This document shows positions 45,237 through 59,315 of a stretch of DNA of 64,000 nucleotides, one piece after another; positions within the stretch are counted from its first letter, which is position 1; the number at the start of each line of letters is the position of its first letter. Origin of the DNA: Xylaria sp. FL1777 (taxonomy: Eukaryota > Ascomycota > Sordariomycetes > Xylariales > Xylariaceae); NCBI GenBank assembly GCA_022578965.1, contig MU400594.1:62001-126000 (forward strand), written 5' to 3'. The notes beneath the pieces were generated by a model. That model had not been told where the DNA came from, made no database searches, and was given only the letters and a program-made list of their open reading frames with translations. The position numbers were made by a program, and so were the translations under genes.

Positions 45237-45868
45237 ATGGATCATAATGGCGGCCACCTTTCACAGCTGCCTGGCCCCCCAGCCAGAAAGTTGCCGCCTA
45301 TTCCCAAGGGTATGTCTGCGGTTTTGGGGGAATAGATGACGCAGTTACTCAGCTGAAAATGATTCTAGGAGCCACAGTTCGCAGACGCCCGATCCCCTCA
45401 GGCCCAGTAGCGTCCACAAACTCGGCGCGCCGGATACATGTATCAACTAAAACACCCTTCCGGTCCGTGACCACGCGTGTTCGCAAACAGCTCGACAAAT
45501 ACTTGCACCAGTCAGCCTCCTCGCGCAGTGCATTTACGAACAAGTTGTCCCAGAAAAAGAACGCTTCACTGGGCGAGCGCGTCCGCCGTATCCAAGAGCA
45601 ATCTCAGAACACCACTACTGGTGGCCTTGGCCTTGGGCTAGAGAACTCAGGCGAGGTGTTGGTGCTAGGCACAGGACGTGCGATTCAGAAAGTTACCGAA
45701 GTTGCGCTGTTCTTCCAGAAGCAGCCCGACTGTGTCGTGCAATTGCGCACCAGAAGCGTCGCTGCCGTGGACGATGTCATCTCCAAAGAAGAAGATGGCC
45801 TCGAAGGAGACGTGAGTGAGAGGACCAGAATGATGAGCTCACTCGAGGCTTCGATTAGACTGCGATGA
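45237..45868 (+). CDS. POP7: RNase P/MRP subunit Rpp20/Pop7
   Basis: Two exons, 45237..45309 and 45369..45868, in phase, 190 residues. The first exon reads MDHNGGHLSQLPGPPARKLP and joins GATVRRRPIPSGPVAS. The Alba-type core follows: HVSTKTPFRSVTTRVRKQLDKYL, GEVLVLGTGRAIQKVTEVALFF, VQLRTRSVAAVDDVI and the end DVSERTRMMSSLEASIRLR, which is diagnostic of fungal Rpp20. It binds the RNA of RNase P and RNase MRP, which process tRNA and rRNA precursors in the nucleus and nucleolus. A Gln/Asn/Thr-Gly linker precedes the core strand. The start lies 234 bp from the right end of the MITE, so part of the promoter may be element-derived. Confidence 0.92.
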
Positions 45869-46272
45869 TGTGTTTAATTACAATGTACACCACTAATAGG
45901 ACATGTCTTCTCCTGAGGTGACAGCTATAGCTTCAAGACCTACTTTATCAGATTCGGTTGCTACCAAGGTAGCGCAGAAACCTATAGTGTCAAGTACCCA
46001 ACCACACAGTTTTCCTTCACGACCAATCGTAATAAATCTAATTGTTTAGATATGGTTGTATCCTACCTAAAGATAAAGCCAGCAATAAAAAATTGGGTCC
46101 AGCCGATAGAATCAACTCGTGCTTCAGGACTTCGATGAGGGGTCTGCATAGTCATTACACCTGCAGTCAATAAATACATGTATTTCAACCTGAAGCTAAT
46201 AGCTCCTATCTAGCAAACCTCTTCGGCTTCTGGTCTTTAACTTTGATTTATTGGCGGACATCTCGAATAGAA
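45869..46272. other. Intergenic, 3' of POP7 and promoter of FAD oxidase
   Basis: 404 bp, AT-rich, no coding signal. The last 80 bp is T- and C-rich, as expected of a leader. Confidence 0.45.
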
Positions 46273-47840
46273 ATGTCGTCTCCGCAACCTCTATCATACA
46301 TTATTGTTGGCGCCGGAGTTTTTGGTACTTCTACCGCACTACATTTGAAATCCCGATACCCTGATGCCGATGTGACATTGATTGACCGCCATGACTCGGA
46401 TGCGCCCACACGCCCGGCCGCGTCGTGGGATTGGAATAAAGTGATCCGCGCCGATTACGGTGATATTACATATTGCCGAAGTGAGCGACTCGAGTCAATC
46501 CCTCTCTCAGCTATGCTTTTACACTTGTCACTATCATCACATGTAGTAACTTGTGCCCTTACTAGTTGCCCTTGAGGCCCAGGATGAGTGGCGGACCAAT
46601 CCACTATGGCGTCAATTTTACCACGAGACCGGCATTTACTGGATAAGCCAAACTGGCTTTGCTCAGAAAGTAGTTGATAACTTCCAGGCACTAGGCCGTG
46701 ACGCTGAGCTGTACGCATTGCCCGTGCAAGAAGCTCGTAAGCTCTATGGCAACATCTTCGATAGTGCAGACTACGAGGGCGTTGACAAAGTGTTGATCAA
46801 CAAGACTAGCGGGTGGGCCGCAGCGAAGGATGCCCTTCAAGCTGGAATTAAAAGAGCCATCAACATAGGCGTCAGATATATCACAGCAGAAATCGAGCTG
46901 CTCGAGTTTGATAACGAAGATCGTTGTATCGGGGTTCGAACAGCTGATGGAAGAATTATCGCTGCCAATAGAACGGTTCTATGCACTGGAGCCTTCACGC
47001 CTGTGCTACTAGAAAAGGCCGCCGATAAGGCCTCTCGCGATGCGCTTAGATGTCAAGGGCGAATGATCGCTGCAGGTGTAACCACTGGCCTGGTGACACT
47101 TGACGAAGAAACCGCTGGGATATTCAAAGAGATGCCTGTGTGTATCCAAGAGAATCCAGCGCGACGAGGTATGCGTAGGCTCTTCACTGTCACTAGTAAC
47201 GTTCGCTAACATACGTGCCAGGTTCAAGCAATGGAACTTTGCCACTCAATAGCGAAAATCAACTCAAATTTTGGGGGCAATCCATTTTCCAATATCCTCA
47301 AGGAAATCCCAGTTTCTCCCAACCACCCACCGGCACGGATTATAGTCAGTGGGACGTGCCGGAGTCCCTCAAAGCGGACGTCGCCGTTGCAAATGAAGCC
47401 ACTTTCGGAAAGCGTGGCATTAACTGGAAGATACACACGCACCGCATATGTTGGTGAGTCCGTTCTATACTACTTTCAGGTACCTATTTGCGCAGATTCT
47501 TACATTTAGACGAATCCCTCATTTTATCCATCCCACATTTCCCCGTCAGCGTGAATACGAGCGGGAGGACTAAGCGTGATATTAAAGGGACTGTTTCACC
47601 CCAGGCGCAGACTTTATTATTTCGCAGCATCCAGCATCAATTGGGCTGTTTATTGCAACATGCGGCTCCTTCCACGGCTTTAAATTCTTGCCTGTGATCG
47701 GCGACTATGTGGTGCGGATGCTAGATGGCACATTAGAATCAGATCTAGAGAAAAGATGGGCTTGGGATAGGCCAATCCCTGATAATCCGGGAAAAGAATG
47801 GCCTCGATACGATCTGCGAGAGTTACTCGATAGGATTTAA
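46273..47840 (+). CDS. FAD-dependent amine oxidase, fructosyl-amino-acid/sarcosine oxidase type
   Basis: Four exons: 46273..46480, 46566..47168, 47222..47453, 47588..47840, in phase, 431 residues. The start MSSPQPLSYIIVGAGVFGTSTALHL holds the FAD-binding GxGxxG. RPAASWDWNKVIRADYGD is the typical second motif. The C-terminal part reads DFIISQHP, then LFIATCGSFHGFKFLPVIGDYV; the Cys in this motif is the usual covalent FAD site of the sarcosine oxidase family. The last acceptor was chosen because ATTAAAG|G is the only one giving the conserved CWDCFTPGADF stretch. The family oxidises secondary amines such as sarcosine, pipecolate or fructosyl amino acids with oxygen. There is no obvious SKL peroxisome signal; it ends LLDRI. 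Substrate not assignable. Confidence 0.88.
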
Positions 47841-48169
47841 GAATGTGGCCTGGGCCCAGGCGATTGAGGGGGCACCTTGGGGAGGGGGACGACAAAGCGA
47901 TCAGATATACATCAACTTATACAAGCTGAATTATACCTTTCGTCCGTGCTATCGATGACACCTAACATAGTGTTTGGGCTTAACACATTGACCCAGCTAG
48001 GCAATTTACATCAGCTGCTTCTGACGTCGTGCTGCATTTCCCCAGGTTTCAATTCTCGGCTAAGTACCGTGGGTTCATTTGGGCGGAACTTGATATAAAC
48101 CGCCTAATCAACCGAAGTTCACGTGCAGAACTCGACCACTCGGAGATTTTCTCTAGAGATGACCTAGAT

Positions 48170-48485
48170 TCCGCTTGCCCTTCCCGGTCGTGATAGAAAC
48201 AGCCTCCCTGTCACCGAAGATTATACAGTGCTGGGAACATCAAGGGATTGTGGTCACGGATGGTTGTTATGGCTCTTATAATGTGGGCACGCTGTCTCTC
48301 CGGGTCCAGCTCGGCCGCCTTGAACTAGTTCTATGCTCTTCAGCAAACCAATATGCATTATCATCGAAGACACGCGCACGCTATTGTGGCAGCTTCTGCC
48401 CTACTCTGTAAGGTCTCCCCCGGTAGTTGTGCTCTGATCTGCGCTGGCAAAACCTCTTCAGCAGTAATGAAGATCCATAGACTAA
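48170..48485 (+). pseudogene. Possible decayed cytochrome (AA8) domain upstream of the GMC gene
   Basis: Just upstream of the flavoprotein, short pieces in successive frames look like a cellobiose dehydrogenase cytochrome domain: LPVTEDYTVLGTS near 48198-48240, VVTDGCYGSYNVG near 48250-48290, and FYALQQTNMHYHRRHAHA near 48325-48380. They are separated by frame changes and stop codons (a TAG just before FYALQ). The comparison is from memory and each match is short, so this is only a suggestion. It could also be ordinary non-coding DNA. Confidence 0.25.
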
Positions 48486-50759
<2,274 letters not shown>

Positions 50760-51231
50760 TCTTTGGGAGAAAGAAAAGTGTGAGAAATAGGCAAGGTCAA
50801 GTATACGTACTATGAGTTATGTAAAACACGTCAAAGTTCTGGATCTTCAATATTATTGAGCCGCTCAACGTAATATTATTTTCATAAATTCTCGTTCAGA
50901 AAATTTGCTACATGTTATAATTCGTTATTGTTGCATTATCCTATATGAGAATTGCCTGATCCCCAGATTCATCTGGGTGTGGCATAGAGGTATGCGGCCG
51001 TAAGAATTTTGGAGTTAGCATAAATTTGCCTGAAGCCCAATGAACCGTTTTTGGAAATCGTTATAATAGCAAAGGCTTCAAAATCTTACTGGGTTTCAAT
51101 AGTTTTTGTCTGCCGAAGCACAAGGAAGCTTCTAGGAATGTATGATATTACCATTAGAAAGGCGGTTAACAGCACGCTTTCAGCTACCCCGACCTATTAG
51201 TACATATGAAACGGAGAAGGCTATCTATCTT
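50760..51231. other. Convergent 3' intergenic region
   Basis: AT-rich spacer between the GMC gene and the Sec14-like gene. No coding signal. Confidence 0.5.
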
Positions 51232-52441
51232 CTAGCTATTTTCTACCATACCCAGGCGGTGAAAATAGGTCCTCGCCCTAATGTATGGATCAAGCTTCCA
51301 GTAATTCTTACTGAGATGGTCTGATATCTCGGTCCGCCGTAAAGCCTTTTCCCTCTCGGCTGGACTATCGGGCGCTAAAGATTCCCACTCGATGGTCCGT
51401 AGCTCGAACTCGTCTATGAGCTCGTTCCGCTCCTGTTGAATCTCTGCCCTCTTCTCCGACTCGGCTAACTTCTCATTCTCACCCTCAACGGGCTCGACGT
51501 ATTCGTATTCCCAGGTGTCCTTGCCGCCGTAGCTAGTCTGTAAGCTGTCTTCAGATATGAACGTTAAAAGATCTGCTGATTTGCGCGTGAAGTTGATCTT
51601 AGATGCGATGACGGGATCCAGCCAACCCTTGATGATATTCCATATTCCTATGTAACTATGAGCGCGTCGATCTATAGGAGAAAGGGAATAGAGAAGGCTA
51701 CGAACCCCAGAATACGAAGGGCGCATTATGTATGAGGACTATGCCAAGAGTCTCGGGATATCTCGCCTCAAAGACGGAAACAAGAAATTTGACCACGTGG
51801 AAGTCCATGTTCTTGACCCCAAAGCCAGTCATGTCGAAGATAAGGCAACACTTATCGTCCGGGGACTTGATTAAAATTCTCAGGCTCTCGATATTATGCA
51901 GGATGTATGTCTCCATGGCCTCCGCTGACTGCATCCCTGGGTCGTGCAGTCGAACCCTGATGACGTAGACGAGACGGTTTTCCTTATCCTTCCCCCGGAC
52001 GTAACTCTTCCCAGAGCGATACTGCGAGATAAAGCCTTGGTCGTCTACCGAGGGATCCTTCTTCAGTCCTACGCTCTCGCCTGCGTGGATGACGGTCTCG
52101 GCTATATTTTGCTCGATGCGCCAGTTGACGGCCGAGACGAGCATTATCATGGCCTTCTCGACGTCCCATTTCCGCGCTCGCAGAAACCGCAACACTAATG
52201 CGTCTGGGTGTTCTGATAATATGAAGCCCCAGAGCCCCTGACGGAAAGCCTCCGGCGATTCATCAGTCAATTGTCGCTGTAGTTCTCCGGTGAGATCCGG
52301 TGCTGACGTTGGGGAGCCACTATTCTCAAGATTTTTGGCGCCGCAAAGACGCAGTAGGTGGATCCATGCCTGCTGGAGTTTTTGCTGCTCAGCTTGGGTG
52401 AGATTGCCCGGCGTGCCTGGAGAGAGAGCTTGTACGGTCAT
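51232..52441 (-). CDS. Sec14-like phosphatidylinositol/lipid transfer protein (CRAL-TRIO)
   Basis: Two exons, 52441..51706 and 51647..51232, in phase, 383 residues. After MTVQALSPGTPGNLTQAEQQ comes the CRAL-TRIO N-terminal domain with DALVLRFLRARKWDVEKAMIML. The lipid-binding domain has CCLIFDMTGFGVKNMDFHVVKFLVSVFEARYPETLG, then IVLIHNAPFVFWG|IWNIIKGWLDPVIASKI. The intron falls inside this last motif. A charged C-terminal tail (EKLAESEKRAEIQQERNEL) forms a probable coiled helix; it is longer than in yeast Sec14 and resembles fungal CRAL/TRIO proteins like Sfh5-related or Pdr16-related ones. It would shuttle phosphatidylinositol or another lipid between membranes. Ligand not assignable. Confidence 0.92.
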
Positions 52442-53419
52442 GATAAATCCTCGGAGAAGCTCACACTGGCTTGTTGGCCGTGTCTCCTGATCTAGCTACG
52501 GAATGCGATGATGAAGGAGTTATGTGTGAGTGGTGAATGAATTGCTTATACTTAAATTTTGCCCCTGTCTACGCGAAGGAATCAAAGTCAGCCCTGGGGG
52601 CCGTCCCTTAGGCTGATCCGTGCAGTCTACTTATCGACGTTCTAAAATATTACTATACATTAGCTAATAGCTACAGTGTCTTTCCATCGTGCAGTTTTGA
52701 GTCAAGGTGAGATGTTGGACTCTATCGAAAGAATGAGGGGACTTTCAACGTCACATGTGAGGAAGGACGCCAAGACTTCAGAAAAGGACACGCGATATTA
52801 CCATACTTCACACCTTTCTCATTTTTGAGTGAAACATAATGCATAAAGTGGCTGATTCGGGATCATGGTGTACGGCTCAACGGTTTACACTTGACTACCT
52901 GTCTGAGAGGCCCACACATACCCAACGCGGGATGAGTTTGCGAGCTCCCCCGCGACATGCCCTCCAACTTACTACCCCAGAAGTGACCTTTTGACTAAGA
53001 CACTCGGCGTACGTTGACTTAGCCTTCCCTACTATCGATTTTACGGGGTGGTGATCTTAGGCCTCACATAGTGACGTCAGTCATGTGAAGGAGAGCAGTA
53101 TCCGCCACATAGGCATCTAGTGTGATGGGAGGTAGCGAACAAGAATAGTAACTAAAAGGTATGCAGAGTCGCGAGATATGGATTTGCGTGCGGGCGAGGT
53201 AATCAATAACCATTCGAGATACACAACTGAGTGGCAAGTCTGCTCGTCTGTTCTGCATACAGTGTCGTGCGTTCGGTATCATTGGGCGCTTCAAACCGTG
53301 CTATGTGCACGTGAAATCGTCATAGTAACAGAATAGAAATTATATCTATTATGTGCCTACGAACTATTCATAGCTCATGTATCACCCTTCCCTTGCAGTT
53401 CTACGTCCTGAGACAAACT
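52442..53419. other. Intergenic, no gene seen
   Basis: Nearly 1 kb between the Sec14-like promoter and the flavin monooxygenase 3' end. No coding signal on either strand. It marks the left border of the probable gene cluster. Confidence 0.5.
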
Positions 53420-55065
53420 CTACGTGAAATGCAAGTCTTGGGTGACATTTCCCCATTTAGCTGCCGCCATATCTACAAAGTAGTTTTTCTTGGGGCTCCA
53501 TTGATCGGTACCTCCCTTGGGAAATACCCTGCCTGCCTTCTTGATATACGTTGAGGACAAATTCATCATGGGCTTCTCTTCCATGGGTTGGGATGGCTTT
53601 GGCGCTATGACCTTGGCGTTCTTCTGCTCCATCAGGCGAAGTAGACGGATGAAAAGCTGAGCGCTGACGTCCGCGCCGAGTGTCCATGATGCGTTTTTGT
53701 AGCCTGTCAGGAATAGTAGATTCGGCACATCTTCAAGCATAGCTGCCTTCCACGCGAACTTGTCGCTAACTTTGAAGCCTGTGCCATCTACTGAGAACTG
53801 TATACCTCCGCCGAACTTGAGCTTCAGGCCTGTGGCCGTAACAATGACGTCGGGATGCAGAGCCGATCCAGACTCTAGCTCGATGCTGTTTGCCGTTACC
53901 GTCTTGATCTTGTCAGTTACAATGTTCGCTTTACCGGAACGGAGAGCAGCGTAGAAGTCCCCGTTCATACAGGCGCAAAATCGTTGTTCCCATGGGTTAT
54001 AACGAGGTTTAAAATGGGGATCCCACTTGATGTTTGGGGGGAGTTGTCGTATTGTCGCATCTCTGATGTACTTCTTAGCAAGTCCGGGAAAGGTCTTACA
54101 GAACAGGGTCGATAGGTAACTCGAGAAGGCCCAGCGGAGCCTGTTGAATCGGTGCGCTATGGTCGCCGGTAGGACGGCAAATAGAACTCTCGTTAAGAAG
54201 CTGCTCGCGGGTACAGAAAATATATACCCGGGGCTTCTCTGTAACATCGTCGCACGTTTGGCCTTGTCGGTGATAGATGGGAGAATGGTGACGGCGGTAG
54301 CTCCGCTCCCTATAATAACGACATCCTTTCCTGTGTAGTCGTAGTCCTTTGGCCAGAATTGTGGGTGAATGACTTTACCCTTGAAATTCTCAATCCCAGG
54401 AATGACAGTCTGAAGAGGCGTTTCGTAATCATAATAGCCGGTACCAAGAAGGACAAAGCGCGATCTAAAAATGACGGGCTTCTCCTTGCCTGCCACATTG
54501 ACCTGAAAGACCCAACTTTGCTCTGTGGAGTGCCAATCTGTGGTCTCAACCTTGTGTTGATAGCGGATATGCTGGTCTATGCCAGCAGACCGGGCCGACT
54601 GGATGAGATAATCCTTTATCTCGTCCCCGCTTCCCATCGTCCCCGTGGCTTTCCACGGACTCCAAGGTAAACCGAACGTGAAAACATCAGAATCGGACCT
54701 AATGCCGGGATAACGGAACAGATCCCACTGCAACAATCTTGTCAGTTACCGCAATTTCGAGTGTGATTTGTTGGGGCTTCAGAGGCATTACACGCTTCTA
54801 AAGCCATGGATCTAGCCCCGGGAGAACCTCGATACCCTTAGGTGGCCGAAAGACGAAGACAATAACTCAGGGAACTACTCACAGTACCTCCCATGGAGTC
54901 ACGGCTTTCTAGGATAACGTATTTCAGACCAGGAGGGCCTTGGTTCTGAATACGATAGGCTGCATTGATGCCAGAGATGCCAGCGCCGACAATAACAACA
55001 TCAAAATCCAAAATGGCAGGCGTTGTACCCGACGACGGGTCGCCAGGGGGAAATTTGGTAGCCAT
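53420..55065 (-). CDS. Baeyer-Villiger-type flavin-dependent monooxygenase
   Basis: Two exons, 55065..54883 and 54727..53420, in phase, 496 residues. ATG 55065 was preferred to the upstream frame start because it precedes the conserved region directly. DVVIVGAGISGINAAYRI (residues about 22-39) binds FAD; MGGT|WDLFRYPGIRSDSD crosses the intron. DVVIIGSGATAVTILP (about 196-211) binds NADPH. Between them, F176-K-G178-KVI-H182-PQF-W186-P187 fits the Baeyer-Villiger fingerprint FxGxxxHxxxWP exactly. VIVTATGLKLKF is the usual late motif. Such enzymes turn ketones into esters or lactones, sometimes oxidising S or N instead. The esterase and dehydrogenase next door favour ketone oxygenation. No signal peptide. 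Substrate unknown. Confidence 0.9.
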
Positions 55066-55900
55066 AGGGCGAGCTGGAGTTGTTAGTAGGGCGAAATGAG
55101 AGACCAGATAAGGTCTTAGTGTTTGACTCAAAGAGCAAGCAAAGGTGCATTAAATACAGGCAATTACTTACAGGTAGACTGTGAGGTTTGGCGGGAGCTG
55201 ATATCACAGCTTCATGAAGAACCGTACTGTGAAGAGCCGGCTAGTTAGAATACCTGAGAGACTAAAAATCCCAGATTCCAATAGGATCCACATAGGTCCT
55301 CCAAGGACGAGACTACGAGACTCGACGCGAATCGCATGATCAAGGTGATGCTGCTATTGGCCTAGTCTAACAATCATCGAGCTAGAGATTGGCTCGAGAT
55401 CACAGGGCAAAATCTGTGCCGAGGAATAGAAGATAACCAGATGCAATCCTCGAAATAGACGACAAGAGATAAACAATAAAGCGACTTACTCAGGCTTTTT
55501 GGTCTGATATGGAGCCTCTTTCGCAAACAAGCACCGGAAGGGGAAACGATCTCCCTTCTGTAGGCAACCAATCTAGCTCTCACTACGCAGTAAGTTTTCA
55601 AAACCGCGCCGAGCGAGGGAGGGAAAGGGTACGACATCGACATGTACCTTTTGCGCACCAAGAGGTACTCTTGGCAAACTTTGGGGCCCGCACTCGGCTG
55701 TTTCCGAGATGCTAATACCTAGTGGAATCTTGTTCTCTTGGTGAACCAAAGGGCGGTCAGATCCCAGCACCATATACTAAGTATGGCTTAGGTAGATACT
55801 ACGCTGACCCCCGGAATCAAGCGGCTGCTATACATGTAGATGCTGATATGATTTCTTTCGTCGTCTTTTTACATTATTGACATGCTAATCATTCCACTAT
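55066..55900. promoter_or_regulatory. Promoter region of the monooxygenase
   Basis: 835 bp between the esterase 3' end and the monooxygenase start. Inside are scattered CTTAGGTA-like motifs near 55780-55800. No coding frame with character. A Zn2Cys6 site (CGG triplets) was looked for but none stands out. Confidence 0.4.
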
Positions 55901-57025
55901 TCAATCAGAACTATCTAGATGTAGCATTGTTGTGCTAGAGAAAAATGCTTTCGCTTCTCGCACCGCTGCTTCAGCATCCCTATGGAAGCCTAGTATTGAT
56001 CCGAGTAGAAGAAAATCATGCGGACAACCTTTTGAAATGGCTAGGTGCACAGGCCAGCCCTGATACTCAAAGGCTTTAGAAAACGCCTTGATATCATCGC
56101 GCAACACCTCCCTGTCCCCTCCATTCACGAACATGGGAATCTTAATGCTCATTTTAAAAGGATGATGCAGTGGCGATAGATAGGGACCCGACCCGTCAAT
56201 TGACCCATAGGCCGTGATCATGCGGCCTCCCCAACGTGCAAACTCAGCACTCAAATAATCGGATAGATAGTTGGGCGATTTTTTGATATCCTTAGTCATA
56301 TCTAATGCTGCGCTCACGTCCGTCCAAGGAGACCATAGCGCGACCGCAGCGGGTGCTGGGATATTCAACTCCTGACCATACTCGCTGATGTAGCGCAGCA
56401 AACCGAGCACGATGTTTCCACCCGCCGAGTCTCCGGATAATATGATTCGAGCGGCCGGAATGTCCAGCTCGTTGACCAAATAGAGATATGAAGTCAAGGC
56501 GTCCTGCAGCGCCGCCGGGAATTGCCCGCCTTTGTGATTAGACAATCTGTACTGTGGCGTACATACATACGTGCAACCCATGTGTCGTATGAAAGTTTGA
56601 GCTAGATATCCGGTATCATGATCGCGCCCGTCACCGATGACAAATGCACCACCGTGGAAGTGCAGTGCTACCGTAGTTCTCTGGCTCGTCGCTGCGGCTG
56701 AGGGAGGCGGTGCCGGTGTCCAAGTAACACCGATCGTTTCTGGTTGAATCTTCGTGTCGTTCAAAGGACCTTTATACGATTTGAATTTCGGATGAATGAC
56801 TTTAAACCTGTTTCGCTCACGCCCAGGCTTGAGTTTCAACCGATCCCCGGCAAGGGAAAGCGACCAATAAATCAGAAGCAGTCGGAGTGAACGCACGCGA
56901 GCCGCCTGGTTGAAAGTCCATCCTCGAACTGGACGCCCTTTAGGGGGTAGATAGCGGATGATGTCGAGGAAGTAATGGAAAAGTAAGAAAGGAGTATAGG
57001 CGAGGATGTAAAGAATACGCGCCAT
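55901..57025 (-). CDS. HSL-type alpha/beta hydrolase (esterase/lipase), membrane-anchored
   Basis: A single open frame of 374 codons. Residues 2-27 (ARILYILAYTPFLLFHYFLDII) form a hydrophobic N-terminal anchor. The hormone-sensitive-lipase signature is complete: oxyanion loop HFHGGAF (about 122-128), nucleophile GDSAGG with Ser200, then FVNGGDREVL with the acid near residue 304, and the catalytic His336 in CPHDF. Hydrolases of this group cleave carboxylic esters and lactones with a hydrophobic acyl or alcohol part. The gene lies between a Baeyer-Villiger monooxygenase and a dehydrogenase on the same strand, so it is a good candidate for opening the ester or lactone that the monooxygenase makes. 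That pairing is inferred from context only. Confidence 0.92.
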   Translation of the reverse strand: MARILYILAYTPFLLFHYFLDIIRYLPPKGRPVRGWTFNQAARVRSLRLLLIYWSLSLAGDRLKLKPGRERNRFKVIHPKFKSYKGPLNDTKIQPETIGVTWTPAPPPSAAATSQRTTVALHFHGGAFVIGDGRDHDTGYLAQTFIRHMGCTYVCTPQYRLSNHKGGQFPAALQDALTSYLYLVNELDIPAARIILSGDSAGGNIVLGLLRYISEYGQELNIPAPAAVALWSPWTDVSAALDMTKDIKKSPNYLSDYLSAEFARWGGRMITAYGSIDGSGPYLSPLHHPFKMSIKIPMFVNGGDREVLRDDIKAFSKAFEYQGWPVHLAISKGCPHDFLLLGSILGFHRDAEAAVREAKAFFSSTTMLHLDSSD

Positions 57026-57717
57026 CTCGGCTTCATATGTGAAACGAAGAGATCAGAACTGGATATTGATACTGTCTAGCTTACAATAAGTACCAGTTCC
57101 AGAGACTTTTGAGTATACTGTGTATGAACAAAAGCTCGCGGGTTCAAGGTGTCGAGTGATAGCGCTCTTCCGAACTCATAGAACCCGCCTTCTTATTAGA
57201 AACCCCTCTAAAACAAAGGACTTAAAAGTACTACATGACACTACATGCCTCGGCAGTGTTTCTATCTGGAACAAGGCAGTGGGAAAGGATCCGGATGGTT
57301 ACATTACGGTTCGGATAGACCCATGTACACTAGCGTCTTGTTAATACTGTGCAGATCGACCCGCCGGCATGGGCACTTCCAGACTAGATGATGTTAGTCA
57401 GTAGGTACCTATACTTGATGAGAAGTATGCATTAGGTGGGTAGGCCGTTTTAACGGTATACCTATACCGAGGAAATGGCCTAGAGGTAACAGGGAAGGAG
57501 ACTTTTAGGTTATCTAATATATGTCGATATAAACTTATTAACGTTTTGAGCGATACTGGCGAGTTGGATTATATGGCCTGCTTAGATAATGCATCAAACA
57601 CTATATTTAAATTTGTATTTACTTCACGTGTGCATGCAAACGTCTTCCATTCATATTGGGGATAATCAGACTCTTCTTATCTCGGTGGCTGTATAGTGTG
57701 TTCGCGATATTAACGAT
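57026..57717. other. Intergenic between esterase and dehydrogenase
   Basis: 690 bp with the esterase promoter and dehydrogenase 3' flank. Very AT-rich at 57500-57640. A few GGTACCTA-like motifs occur at about 57402-57470. No gene. Confidence 0.5.
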
Positions 57718-58806
57718 CTACGGCTTCAGTGATGACCGACCGAGAGTGTCGCGGAGCAGTTCCTGTAGCCAGGTCGGCCAGCCCCTGATTCCAGCAATCA
57801 ATGTCACTGATTTTGGGATAATCAATTGGCCGGCCCGCCGGCTTTTGATTTGCTCGACTATCGGCTCAGCTACCTGTTCGCCCGTGAGCATACGGACGCC
57901 GGATTGTTCGAGATGGTCGGCCCATCCCTCAATGAGAGGGGTGCGGACAAAGTTGGGGTGAACGACGGTAGTTAGGACATTTGGTGCCTTGTAACAGTGC
58001 TTGAGCTCAGTTGTGAGCGACTCGTGAAAAGAGAGAGCTGCTGCTTTCGAGGCAGAATAGTCAGCAGCGGTAGGCAACGCCACGAAAGAAGCAATACTGG
58101 CGACTGTGACAACGTGACCCTTGTTCATCTGAATCATGTGCGGAAGGAATTGCTGGACCGTATACCAATGAGACAGGGAGTTGACGCTGAATATCTTGCG
58201 CAGATAAGACTCCGACATCTTGAGAATGGTAGTCGGACTAGTAATGCCGGCGTTGTTGATGAGGATAGACGGGTTTCCAATTTCGCGGCGAACAGCGTCG
58301 GCGGCCTCGGCCACTGACTCAGAGGACGTTACATCACACCTGAAGAAGCGAATACGAGTGTTGCTTTCCATCGATTTGGGCAGGTCTTGAATATCGAGAA
58401 CAGCAACGCGAACGCCAATCGTGGTGAGCTTCTCCACCACTAACTTCCCAATACCGCTGGAACCCCCAGTGATAACCGCGATCTCGTTTGACCAATCCCA
58501 TCCTTTGCTTGCCGTCAAACGCCAGGAGTTGGCCGCCATCATATTCAAAGCCCGATTCAGTCGGCGTATGACGCTCAACGCGAAGAGAATACGCAACACT
58601 GTTTTAGCGGTAGCGAGGTTTAAATTTGGTGGCGGTCCGTGCAAACCAGGCACTCTGCTCGCGAGATTCGAAACAACATCGCGTACAGTACCCGGGGCAC
58701 GTATGACCGCAAGGAGAAGTGGCCCAGACAAGAGTGGCGAGAAAAGGAGCTCTCGTAACAGCGGTCCTAGGCCAAGGGCAGGTGAATAGAGTATCGAATA
58801 CATCAT
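57718..58806 (-). CDS. Short-chain dehydrogenase/reductase, membrane-anchored (retinol dehydrogenase-like)
   Basis: A single open frame of 362 codons (a second Met follows the first). A hydrophobic N-terminal part (about 1-36, plus 70-80) precedes the Rossmann domain, as in fungal SDR16C/retinol dehydrogenase-like proteins of the ER or lipid droplets. Classical motifs are present: AVITGGSSGIGKLV (GGSSGIG at 114-120), RCDVTSSES, ILINNAGI (NNAG at 184-187), and Y250-SAS-K254 with the Ser in VASIAS. VVHPNFVRTPLIEG follows. An Asp after the second strand (VLDIQD) suggests NAD(H) use. Its likely job is oxidising a hydrophobic secondary alcohol or reducing the ketone. It is divergent from the regulator gene at 59316. 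Confidence 0.93.
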   Translation of the reverse strand: MMYSILYSPALGLGPLLRELLFSPLLSGPLLLAVIRAPGTVRDVVSNLASRVPGLHGPPPNLNLATAKTVLRILFALSVIRRLNRALNMMAANSWRLTASKGWDWSNEIAVITGGSSGIGKLVVEKLTTIGVRVAVLDIQDLPKSMESNTRIRFFRCDVTSSESVAEAADAVRREIGNPSILINNAGITSPTTILKMSESYLRKIFSVNSLSHWYTVQQFLPHMIQMNKGHVVTVASIASFVALPTAADYSASKAAALSFHESLTTELKHCYKAPNVLTTVVHPNFVRTPLIEGWADHLEQSGVRMLTGEQVAEPIVEQIKSRRAGQLIIPKSVTLIAGIRGWPTWLQELLRDTLGRSSLKP

Positions 58807-59315
58807 GAACTGACGAACCTTCTCAGCTAGTTATCTGGTCACTTCAAGGCGAACTGGGTCTGCAGCAGCAATGATGGCATTCCATCAGAGCGGTGAGGAT
58901 TCCTAGCCATGTCAATAAAGATATATGGTGTTTAACCGCGACGATTTGTCGCAATTATATTGAACGATTTGGACAGACTCCCCCATTAATGTTCAGCATC
59001 TGATCTTGATCCAGGTATGCCTGTACGTTGAACTAGTGGAGCATGAGGACCTCGGCTTCCGAGAACGCTTTCCTTTTGCCAAGAGAGGATGGCGATATTC
59101 GGAATCTAAGCCAGTTAGAGCTATAAATTACGGGATCAGTGGGGAGCTGAAAGCTAAAGGGGGCCGTTCAGGTCCACTTGGCATTCTAATTGCTGGATTT
59201 TTGTTAGATATATTTACGTCACTTATCAGTTGGAGATCCCATCCCGCATATCCCCATATTTCGCTCCCACCTCCGCGGTTCCTTCGCTATCGCTATTGCG
59301 TCTTGGTATGCCGAG
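58807..59315. promoter_or_regulatory. Divergent promoter, dehydrogenase / Zn2Cys6 regulator
   Basis: 509 bp between outward-reading starts, a common layout in fungal clusters. A CT-rich stretch (CCATATTTCGCTCCCACC, about 59254-59271) precedes the regulator start. CGG triplets occur, but I cannot single out a spaced palindrome as its binding site. Confidence 0.45.

Noticed and set aside
57120..57344. 74-codon frame with a GGTTCAAG sequence, considered as a tRNA or small gene
   Set aside because: No cloverleaf and no coding character.
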